In this document: positions 49,801 through 61,800 of the stretch, in pieces | Layout: every line of letters starts with the position of its first letter | How positions within the stretch are numbered: the stretch's first letter is position 1 | Assembly: GCF_022458985.1 (NCBI RefSeq) | Contig: NC_061781.1 | Coordinates: forward strand, 19,437,001 to 19,501,000 | Reading direction: 5' to 3' | DNA length: 64,000 nt | Source: Mugil cephalus | Lineage: Eukaryota > Chordata > Actinopteri > Mugiliformes > Mugilidae | Made by a program: the position numbers and the translations under genes | Notes under the pieces: model-generated | Seen by the model: the letters and a program-made list of their open reading frames with translations, nothing else | Database searches by the model: none | What the model was told of the DNA's origin: nothing

Positions 49801-52800
49801 AAAAAAACAAACAAAAAAAAATCTTACCCATTTCTCCAATAGATATAAATATAGAGTAGTAACTGCAGAAGCAAAAATAATTTAAAAATGTGGTTGCTGT
49901 TTTCAAGCTGATCAGCAAAATCCGTAATCAGGTAGGTTATAATTTAGTGATGGAAAAATGCTGTTATTACTCCCTGCTTTGAGTATTCTTTGTGTGATAC
50001 AAAACAAAAAAACACGCTATCTATATTATAAATCTATCTATAAATCTATATCACGCAAAATGTATTCTGTGAGTTTTCTGGAACTTTTTAACAAAACCTT
50101 AAGGTCTGTGGTTGGGGCGTAATATAACGGGCATGTAATGTTAATGCTAATCCATTGTGTTTATTGTATCCCGTTAGTGCTACATTATGCAGAACATATA
50201 CCATCTGCCTAATGTAGCATAACTGAAGCATATGTTTCGCAAAGCTGATTGATCACGGTTTGCTTCCAGGGGAAAGAAGGCTTTGAGTAAGAAGAAACTG
50301 AAAAGGCGACAGAAGGTCAAGTCAAAAGTCAAATCAAGAACAAAGGTAAGAGATGTCTTAATATAGTGCTACTCTTGCTGTTTTACATTTGTCTGACATT
50401 AAACCATACTTTGTCAGTTCTTAGTTCTTCTGAAAACAAATGTGTGAGTAGCAAACATATCCTAATATAACAGCCGCGCACACAATCTTATCTCCATGAA
50501 GATTATGGCGTTCAACATTTGTTTAAAATAACTGAGAGAGCTGTTTCATTCAACTGTGTTTTCATTTTAGAGGCTGTGGTTTGTATTAGTATTTTATTAT
50601 TGTATTGTATTTTGTTGCATGGACACACACTTCTATTGTTTTATTTTATTTGACAACCTATTACAGTCACTGGGCTAGGCAAAATACTTAGTACATTAAA
50701 TACCACAAACTGTGTCCTCCTAAATGATCATGCAGTTAAATAACCACCTCTTTAATGCTGTTTAAACATAAACCAAACATTATAACAGTTTTGAAACTAA
50801 GATTTAGAGCGGGACTGTTATTGTGAATGAATTATAATATATTAGTCTTAACTTGCGTACCTCAATTGTGAGAATACTTACATTTGTTGGATTAAAGCTG
50901 CACTTTACAGGGGCTGTTTTTAAACCTTTACAACTATCCAAATGCCTTAATAAATACACACAACATATAACACCTTGTTAATCCTTGTAGGGTTAAATCA
51001 CAAGTAAAACCAATATTTATAAATGAGACATAATCCCAACTAATGATCTCGATGCTTCTAATATAATTTGACAAAACATAACTCAAACATAACAAAATAT
51101 GCACATGAGGTATTTTTTCTTCCACATAATAATGGAGGGAAAAAAAAAACAACAACAAAAAAACGACTGACAGTTTTAATTTGCAACTGTCCCAAATTAT
51201 CATGTACAGCTGGTTTGACTTGCGTTAAACAGATGGAGGATGTGATTAAGGTTTGATTCTCGGCAAGGTTGGCGGTGTTTGGCAGAAACATTGTTTTCTT
51301 TGGTGGGGCTGGGCAGGTGCCAGTAAGCCCATCCACACACATGAAGCTGGAGAGTGGGATTGGCAGAGTGACACACACACACACACACACACACAGGAGT
51401 GGCTCTGACTTGTGCATGATGGCCTGTTGCCGAGCGACCTAATGTGTTCCACATCTCCACGGCAACAGTTGCCTGCCTCCATCTCCTTCATCCAGAGAGG
51501 GAACCTTGCCTGCATCAGAGGATGTGATTTTGTTTTTCTCTCTGATGTAGAAATTTCATTGCCAACGTGGCTGAAGTAGTTGATTCCTCAACTTCCTGAG
51601 CCCTGACATTATACTGACGTGTTTGTTTTCTGTTTCAGTTTTAAGAGCGAGACTGTAGTCTCCTCTCTTTCACAGTCTGTGTTTGGATTTAACTTTATTA
51701 TGCAGACATTTCCAGCAGCTTGCGGGCATTGGCAATATGATAAGAGGCTCTATTCTGTCATCCCTCAAAACTGTTCCACACTCAATAAAGAGCGGACTAG
51801 TCAGTTAAGTTCTCTTCCGGTTGACATGCTCTGCCTGTGAGTTCATGCCCTGCAACGTTATTAGATTGTCTTTAGACACGGAGGACTAAGTGGTAGGTAA
51901 GGCTGGCAGGCAAGTGGGCATGATAACGTGGGTAGTTGCACGGGCAGTCATGCTGTATTTGTATGTGTTGTGCTCTTGCTCTGTCACGCCTCCGACTCCG
52001 GGTTAGTCAGACAATAGTGTGGCTTGAAAGCCCTTCTCTCCCTTTTTGTCTGCTTCTGTGCTTATAAACGTGAAAGTGGAGTGAAGACAGAGCGTAAACG
52101 CTTATCACTCTCGTGGAGAGGGTGACGTCTTGTGTGCTGACGGATGCGTAGTCTTTATATTATTGTAATAAGATCTAACGGTGCAAAAGACGAACATAAT
52201 CAAGATTTTGTGCGTCTTGAGAGATGTGGTAGCTACAGTAATAAAAGACACAGCAGCACAGTTATCATCAAGAAACAAAATGATCACAGCTTCATTATTG
52301 TACAAAACAAGGAAAAATTTGAAACAATCGATGATGTGTAACACGTGAATTGTCACAGAGATGCAGTATGTAGAATGTATACAACACCTGGTGTTTGTAT
52401 ACATAAAGACAATTGAACAATATCTGTATGTTTGTGCAGTATCAGTGGGAAGACCGTTTTACTGTTAGTGTTGTACGTTTAAGTCACAGTCAGTGGAGAC
52501 TAGAGGTACTGGGTGATGTGGCATCGTGGAGTCTGATGACTGTTGGCAAGAAAGAGCACGTGGCTGAATGAGTCTGTGGCTGTTTCCCCCTACGCTGCCT
52601 AGGGATGGGTATCGTTAAGGTTTTATCCGATGCCGGTGCCAAACCTGTGCTTTTGAAATGGTATCAGTGCTTAAAAGGTGCCCCAATCGGTGCCTTTTTA
52701 TTTTTAAGGCATTTTGTGACGTGCAAGTGGAATATTAATTCAAATAATATAAATACAACTAAAACTTAGAAATAAATTAGCCAATCTAAAATTACATTCA

Positions 52801-55800
52801 CAATAAACTGTCATAGTTATCATAATAAGTATCAGAGTGGTCAAAACCACCGGCGAAACAGAACATACAGAACATACAGAACATACAGAACATACAGAAC
52901 ATAGAGAACATGCCAAAAAAAATTTGAATTTGAACTTTGAATTTTTAAGTGTTTCAGAAACACCTGGCAATTTTAAACTTTCAGCAGTTGTTCTGCAAAA
53001 AGATGAACATGTTAGCCTTTTTTGGTGATATCGCTCTTGGCTGATAGCATGATGCTGCTGACTCCACTAGTGGCAACAGATGTGCTTGCTGTGGGGTCTT
53101 GCATGCTCTCAAAAATGGTACATTTCTAAGCTTTTAAAACAATGCTATGTGCCGTCAAATGTTTAATCAAATTTGAGGTGTTGCCTAGCACTTGTCTGCA
53201 TCTTTTGAGGTGATGCACAGCCAAATGTTTGACTGTTTGGCTGTTTTGAAGGTTCAGTTCCATCCACGCAGGTGAAAAACTGTCGAAAAACTCACATGTA
53301 GCGTCGGCACAGCAATAGAGCTAAGAGGGCGCTAATTAAAAATTCTGTGGCATGAAAATGAAACACCGAAATGTTTTGCTTTTCGGTCTGGTTACCATTG
53401 TTTGCATCAGCACAGGTGCCACTATGGTACAGAGTATCGGTACCCGTCCCTGGCACTGCCTCAGCTCAGCATATAGAGGAAGAGTGATGTTGTCCATGAT
53501 AGCTTTCAGCATCCGTCTTTCCTACCTCCCGTTCCATCCCTGCCATAGAGCAGGATTTTACCCAGCTTTTTGGCTCCCTAACTCCTGATGCAAACTCCCA
53601 ACACAGCATGGAAGATACAACCTTAAACCACCAACTTGTAGAAGATCAACAGCAACCTAGCGCAGCTGTTGAAGAGCCTAAGTCCGTTCCTGTAGAGGCC
53701 CTCAGTGTTTGCTGTCTGCTCTTAACTTGCATCCTTTTGAAACTAGGAAGTGTCCACCATCTCCACTCCCTGCACTGTCATGGTGAACGAGTCATGGGGT
53801 GGCTCTCACTTTGCTTAAAGTCCACCACAAGGCCTTGGTTTCTAGCCCAGGTTCACGCCTCTTCCTTATCATCGCTGACGACCTATACTTGGCATGTTCT
53901 CAAATTGAAGCGAGTGTTGTATAGGGTGAACAAAAATGTTGACAGTACAGTTTCTTGTGCTGTACCAGCGCCGCTCTTCACCTCCTCTTTTACAAGCAGC
54001 TCTGCAGCTTGACATACTGCAACCTTTTTTTTTTCCACAAAGCTTTTAGCTGCCGGGCCATTAAATCATCAGTGAAGTACAGTCAGAAACACAGAAAAGA
54101 AACCACCGCATGAGCAGCATGTTTAGGTCTTGAGTTGATGCTATTAGAAAGAAAGAAGGAAGCCACAAAACATCAGCAGGTCAATGGGCTTTGAACACGT
54201 GGGTCTTTGGCTCTGAGCATCACCACTTAGCTTTAGGTGTCACCTTCAATGCCTGTATCAGCTTTACTGAAACCTGTCGGATATAGTTTTAAATCTCTAC
54301 TGGCCAGAAATATTTAAGGATCAGTTTCAAAATGCAGGACTTTGGTCTTCACCCCACCCCTTTGTTTTGCTTTCATCTCTCAAGAAATCAATTTTTCCCT
54401 CCCTTGCTGCATGGGTTTAGGTTATTAGAGTGTCTCCATGTTGCAAATGGTTTTAAGTGCTCTTTCCAGCCATTGTGCTCCGTCGTGAATGTTATACAAC
54501 CACTTGGTCACAATAGCTGCTCTAGTGGCAAGGCAGGAGAGCGGCAGACATCGCTGTTAGATGAGATGGACGCTGATATCCTCCCCGCTGGTTTGAGCTC
54601 AGAATGAATGACCTCTCTCCTCAAATAGATGACATCACCCCCCCGTGATTGCGATGCCAAAAGCGCAACACTGCAAGAGAGAGAGGCACGATCGATCATT
54701 GTGATCCTCCAGAGGTTGCCTCAGGACTGTAGTTAAAAATGGCTCGCTTGTTGGGGGGGTTGAGAAAGCTTATCAATTAGTTAGTTTATCAAGTTTCCCC
54801 GTGTGCACTAGTTGATCAAATCGTAATGATTATTTGGATTTAAGTGTTTAGTGCTTGCTGCAATCATTAATTGTAAGTTCTCCCTGTTGGGTCGTTCACC
54901 TCATTTATATCAATGAGGGTAGATTCAGTATTGCAAATACAAATCGGTGCCACTGCAAACATATCCAGCAGGTCCAATCAACACTTCTTTAAATTTTTAC
55001 AAAAACAAGGGAGAGTTCATGTTGAATTAGTCTTAATTTGTTGAATTTACAAGAAGTGTTACATCTGGTCACTGACTTGAAGTGAACTAATCACTTCTCT
55101 AAAATCTTTTGACACTAGTTCCACGACATATTGGGAAATCCAAGTTGTTTTAAGCTGGTCTTGAAGGAAGGACCTTAACTGTGTGTAGACATGTAAGTGT
55201 TCTTTAGTAGTGAGTCCAAAACAAAATGAGCAGAATCAAAGGTAACAATACAAAGACTGTAGTCTACAGAAGTTTTATAGGGCTTGAAAGTGTGACGTAG
55301 CAGAGGGCAAAAACCGCAATGCATTGTGGGCTTAGGGGGCAATTGGAAAGTCTGTTGCGCGACGCTGCACTTGTGTTTTGTCGTTGTCCTTTTAGCGTGT
55401 TAACATTAATGTTTGCGATGTAAAATGGTGCAGCGAGTCTGAAGGAGCCGCTCTTCTCTTCGGCTCAGACAGCAAACAGCTGCATTCAACGATATTTCAC
55501 TTTTTAACGGTTGTAGACTTCAGCCGACACAAATAACGCTCTCTTCTTTGCCATGGGGTGGTGACTCCAGGAGACCGGTCGGTAAAATGACACCAAAAAA
55601 ACGGACATACCGAGACATACCTGCCTTCCTCTAAAGAGAAGTGGCAGATTGTTGCCTGGTGTACCAATGTAAACAAACAATCTTTGACCCTAAAAATGGC
55701 GCCTGTGAGCCGCGGTGCTTTGCGTGATCACATGGCCTTTCGAGCCTTATAGTCATATAATTTAATTTCACTTGAAATGTAACTGAAACCATGTGTAGTA

Positions 55801-58800
55801 GTCGTAGAGGTATTTTTACTCAGCCACAGTACAATAAATACAGATAGTATAAACATGTAAATTACAGTGACTGAACATGCTCAGGCAGGAGCAAAGAATG
55901 CTCATAAGTGCCTACACTCAATTTAAGCTACTCTGGGAATAATTTTGCTCTAAACAGTATTTGCATTATTTTATAATAGAATAAATCATTCCATTTCATA
56001 ACATGAATTGGAAACAATGAATTTGTGTGAGCATAGTAATCTGTTTTATTGATGGCTCTCTTTTACAGTAGGACTATGGAATTTATAATTGTTTAATAGG
56101 TTGATTCCTGCAACTCTAAGCAGTATGACACGTGAGGTAGTATTAGCGAACAATAAATTTAATATAACGCCTTATCATTCAGAATAAGAATCAGCGTTAT
56201 TGGCCAGGTATGTGAACACAAACAAGGAATTTGACTCCGGTCACTTTCCTCAGTGGTACAAGGAAATAAAAAAACAAACAACACTTGAATAAGCAATAAG
56301 AGTAAAAAATAGAAATAAAAAATAGAAATACTGTACGATATAAATAGACCTTCAGAATAAAAAAATAGTATTCTAATTCTAAATCTAAAGCTACTTAGGT
56401 TTATATTTGTGTTATTTGTGATGTGTTCCTATGAGTACATTCTCAGTTGTGACTTTCCTCACGATAAATTTGTTGTGGTCATCTGGCGTGTACTTTGGTT
56501 TGTGGCTGTTATTGCTGGGTGACGCCCTCCTTGTTATCTAACAGCATGACAGCCATCAAATCTTATTATTGTTATTACTGTCTTCTGCACATTCTTGGCC
56601 ATTATCCTAACAGGTCCATTAAAAGACAAAAAAAAAAAAAGCTTAAAATTGCTTATTAATTTTTCATATTAGACAAAGGAAATCAAATCTTACCAAAGAA
56701 CAGAAATTGCTGTTTATAAATCACTGTCGTACCGTAAATAGCTTATCGATCGCCACTAATTATATCAAACCAAAAAAAAAGGTTTTGCTGATAATTCACA
56801 TTTCTCTGTTTTTTTTTTTTTTGTTTTTTTTTTCCCCCAAACAGGCCGATAGTCTAGATGGAGCCCTCTGTGTGCCGGACATCAAGCTGCACAGCAACCC
56901 ATCTGCGTTCAATGTCTACTGCAACGTGCGGCACTGTGTGCTGGACTGGCAGCAGAGAGAGGCCTCCCTGGCGCTGGCCTCCAGGAGCTCTGTGCAGAGC
57001 GGCGACTCAGACAGCGAGGAGGAGGAGGAGTATCGCGAGCCACCCGTGAAGCTGCCAAAGGTGTGAGAAGGGAGTAGCATCGGTTGCTTATGTGGCGGTT
57101 GCAGCGAAAATTTGCGAAACCTCAGCTGTCATAATCCGCATCGCCGCAACGTGTAGTTAACGTTTCTGGGGGAACTGCATGTTTTCTTAACTCCCTCATC
57201 TTCTCTGTGTGCCATCTTTTTTTATTAAAAAATGTCGACTGCAGCTGGGAACACAATTAAAATTGGGTGTTTTATAGGCTTTTGTAATTCTGTATTGAAA
57301 GTTTTTTAATTAAAAATGGACTTTCATCCGTTACAGGCCTTGTAATTTATCTCAGTTGGCTCTTGTCGTGAAAAGCAGGGTGATTATTTAGGACTTGAAG
57401 CCATACATGGATTGTGCGATCACGGCTTAACCTTAAGGGTGCCCGCTGACCTTGCAAAAGCCGACTACCGCTGCCTCGTGGTATCACAATAAAAAATCAC
57501 CTGCTTGCCATCAAAGTGTGGCAGTAGAGGGAAGTGTCTGGGAGGGATGGGTTTAATTTGTGGGACTCATTATGGTTTATCTTCTTCCAGACAAATTAAA
57601 TAAGCTACCGATGATTAAAATATTTTTTGGGGAATTTAGTTTCAATTACAGCTCAATTACAGTCGCTAACAAGGAGCCATATGTTGAGGTTCTTTGTTGT
57701 ATGTGTGTGTCTCACATCAGTAATGTAATCGCTGATGTAATTGTGTCTGTTACGTTAAAGAAGTGAACATTTATTATATTTATATACATAATCTGTTGCT
57801 CCTCAGGTTTTGTGGTATTTTTCCCATAAAGCTTCTAATTTACCGCCTATTTTTATTGACCTTTTTTTATTAGTTCCTCTGATGCTAAGCTTTCACCTTT
57901 GCAAACAAATCTTACTCTGAGATAGGAAACGAGAGAGAATGACATCCTTTTCTAGGCCAAACTCCTTCGTCTCCCTCCCTTCGCCACACAGCCAAGTGGG
58001 TCTCTCATTATACAGAATGCTAATAGTGGACAGTCAGCCGTAGTTACTGTATTTACTGTGGCCCTATAACCATATGTTGGTTGTGTCACTGCTAGCAGGC
58101 CATGCTATTAAAAGTAAACATCCACTCCAAACCATTAAGCCTCTTTTTTTATTATTATTTCTAGATTTAATTTATATATGTTCTACATAAAAGGGCTGCA
58201 GGTGTAGTATCTTCATGCGTTGTCGTCTTCAGTTGCTCATAAAAAAAATGTGCTTCTGTTTGTGTCTGCAGATCATTGGCATCGGCCTGTGTGGGGTTTT
58301 TGAGCTGATAAAAGAGACCCGGTTCTCTCACCCCTTACTGTGCCTGCGTAGCTTACAGGCCTTGTTGGACATGCTGCAGGGACAACAGCCCGAGGGCTTC
58401 CAGACTGAGCCTCCTGATGTCCTAGGTAAAGCCAGAACATGTATATACCTCAAAGTTTATTGAGTGTACTGTCCGATTCAACCAGTCTCTGTGTTTCTGA
58501 GGCTTAAAATATATATATTTTTTTATTGATTCTGTCAGAGACATGTAGTTTATTTATTTTGAGACAGGAGTCTCTCTTGTTTACTTTTCTGTAACGTCCA
58601 CACTTTCTCGTTTGCCTTGCCAGAGTCTCTTTTCCAGCTGCTGTTGGAGACCACGGTCTGGAGCACGGGGCCCAATGACCCGACGGGGCAGGCCATCACC
58701 GCCCTGTCCTGCGCCTGCCTCTTCAGTCTGGTGGTGGCGTGGGGAGACACGGGCAAAATCCTGCAGGCCGTCTCTGCCATCCTCACCAACAATGGCAGCC

Positions 58801-61800
58801 ATGCCTGTCAGACGATACAGGTAACATTTTTTTTTTGTTATTTTTTTCATCTCTGGTATATATATGCAAAACAAAACTGACTATTTTGTGCTCATCACCT
58901 GCTCAGATCTTTATCTAAACAGTGAAGTAAATGTCAGTTGTCTCGGAAGTGGACGTGATCATCGTCATTCTTGTATCTTAGAGAATAGCTACAATGATAA
59001 TATATTTTTATCTCATTTGAATGTCATTTGTTTTGGTTTCTAAACTGCCTCCTCCAGGAAATTTGTGCCACTTTTTATCTATTCAAATTTTTGTCTCCTG
59101 ATTCGGAAGAATACTTTTGATTGGGGTGAATGAAGAAACCCCCTGTGTTTTCTGTGCATTTCCTTTGTGTATAGAGACTCAGGGGGCAGAGTCTGGACAG
59201 CACAAATTGAGTTTTGGAAAATGTCAAGCTGCTCTGATCCTCCTCTTTGATTATGTTACCCTGACTGCATTCTTCTGCCAATTATCTGTTCCCCTGTTTG
59301 CTTCCATCTCTACTTTGTCCTTGCCCTCCTCCCTTTACCTCCCCTTTATCGTTCTCTTTTTTTTTTATTATTATTATTTCTTCTTCTTTTTTTCAAAACT
59401 TGCAAAGACTTGATAACTTAAGTATTTAGTACATTTTATCTCTCATTGGTTTGTATTTTGCTCCTGACAACTCAACTTTTAGGCATTGACTGAGTTGTGA
59501 ACCATCCAAATCGCTTGTAGGCTGCGGAGAAGTGTCACCTTTCATGCTGTGCATGCCTGTATGTCTTTTGTTTGTGTTTGCCTTTGTGTGAAATATGATC
59601 ACTGATATGTGTAATGGAAATGATGGGAGTGTGTGTGAAAATGTATTCAGGCAGAATGAAATGATGTCAAACATCCCGGCGTTTACAGTTGCAAGCGCTG
59701 ATGTGAATCCGACTAAATCGAGACCAAAAAAACTCCCCCGACGAGTTCCCACTTAGTGCATACGTACTCTGCTTTACAAATGCATCCTGTTAACGTCTGA
59801 TTTGACTTTTTTTCCCCCCCTTTGTCTTCCTAACTCTCACCAGGTTCCCACCATACTGAACGCACTACAGAGAAGCGTACAGGCTGTTCTGGTGGGAAAG
59901 ATCCAAATCCAGGATTGGTTTGGAAATGGCATCAAACGCGCAGCCCTGATGAACAAGTGGGTCCTAAAAGAGGTGTCCATCGATGATGATGAGCGCTGTC
60001 TCCTGCAGACTGACGGCTCCTTCTTGTACTTGCTCTGCAAAGACGGACTCTACAAAGTGGGGTCTGGATACAGTGGTACCGTCAGGGTATGTGGCCCTCC
60101 GTGTTGCATGTCATCCTACCTTAGATCTCCACATTATCTTTGCAGATTGAATGATTAAAAAGCCCATGTTATCACTCCAAAAAGTCCCAAATGAAAGTTG
60201 TTTTAATTGAGGCTTGTCAGTGTTTGTTATTGTCTGCTCACGTACATTCATCCTCCACAGGGCCATGTGTACAACTCCACGTCTCGAATCAGGAATCGAA
60301 AGGAGAAAAGATCATGGCTGGGCTTTGCTCAGGTAAGTAGTAATGCTTCCAATCAGATATATTTCATTTTACGTTTGATGATGTAGAGGGTTTGAAAAGG
60401 CACGATGGAAGTTATAGTGGATGTCTTTAACTTATTAATTAATTCTGGAGATGTGTACTTCTGAAGGAGAATTGTGGGCATCAAATGTCAGGAGTATTGA
60501 TCAGCCTGATGTAGCAAATACATTTGAGGTAGTCCTTTAATGATTGTAGATCATCAGTAGTGACTGTGTTGTGGTTTTCAGGGCTACCTGTTGTATCGGG
60601 ACACGAGTAACCACAGTATGTCGGCCATCAAGATCAACCCTGAGACTCTGGAGCACGAGGGGGCGGTTACCATGCCAGGTACTGAGGAAACGCGTTCATT
60701 CATTTCGTGTGACAAACACCTCATGGGAGTTTTGTCATCAGTATTTTAGCCGAGAAAATATTAGATATATTCATTGATCTCTGTTTGCAGGTCAACATTC
60801 AGATGGGCAGAACATCATCTTCACAGATGGAGAGTACATCAACCAGATTGCAGCCTGCAAAGATGTAAGTTTAATGTTCCTGCCAAGCTCCTCATCATCA
60901 TGATATTAATGCCGTGTCTCAGCTTTCTTAGGCTTTTTAAAAAGAGAACGATTTAAACTTTAAAACAGAAATAGTGTGAGTGGGGGAAGCCCTCGTGCCC
61001 TCAGTGGTTCTCCTTAATGTTTAACGGATCCCAGAATAAAACTCAGCTGCACATGTCTGCTGCAAATATAATATAATGGAGAAAGCAGGACTTACTATTA
61101 AGTGACGTGATTTTACAGTCCACATAGATGTAGTTAGTGATTTGTTAATGATTTAGTCACTTCTTATTTTAGTTTTGAGACATTTTAGTCTCAGTCCTTC
61201 ACCTCATATAAAACTTTTCTCTGAAGCGACAGTGGGCGTTTTTGTTTCAAATCATGTTGAATGAAAATTGGCATTAGCTCTACTTGGTACCTGCCCTCGT
61301 TGCTTTTATAAAGGTCATTGCTACGACTGATTTGGAACAGATTCAGACTCTTGTTATCCTCTTCATGTTGCTTTGTGCTGTTTGTACACACACACACACT
61401 AATGCAGCCAAATCCTCTCCTTTGGTTCGTGTTTACCGTGTTTGCTCTCCTTTATTATGTGTTATTTCCACACTTTTGTTAGTCAAAAGGAGAGGATCTT
61501 GAAGCATCCGTCACTCCCTCATTCAAAGAGTGATCCTCAGCTGATCGCCAGCTGAGCCACAGAGGGAGGCGTAACCATGTCTGTACAGAATATATAAATG
61601 GTGTGTGTTAATATGTGGGTGTAGCAGTCAGGGCAGTGTCACCACATGTGGGTTTTCCTCCCGAGAGCTTAACCTCGCATGCAGTTATCTGCATAAGCCC
61701 TCTGATGTGAGTGGGGGAGGGTGATATGTGAAATCCATATATCTGCCGTTGCAGTTAGGCTGTTTCCAGGCTGATCAAGGGGGGCGGAGTACTGTAATGG

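Larger units (their letters stand above)
50346..56844 (+). other. mycbp2 intron 2
   Basis: 6.5 kb, the largest intron here. It holds a dispersed repeat copy (50567-50815), an (AC)n (51371-51394), a hAT-type element (52600-53452) with a 9-bp minisatellite, a possible TIR-bounded element (55276-55755) and a LINE-like tail (56194-56350). No coding exon is supported. Confidence 0.6.

Noticed and set aside
52856-52911. Regular 9-bp repeats considered as a CRISPR-like array
   Set aside because: The units are contiguous without spacers, lie in a vertebrate intron and form a simple minisatellite.
53608-54012. 134-aa ORF starting MEDTTLNHQLVEDQQQPSAA in mycbp2 intron 2
   Set aside because: No recognisable domain, no splice or promoter support. 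The frame is plausible by chance at this length, and the area just left is a transposon remnant.
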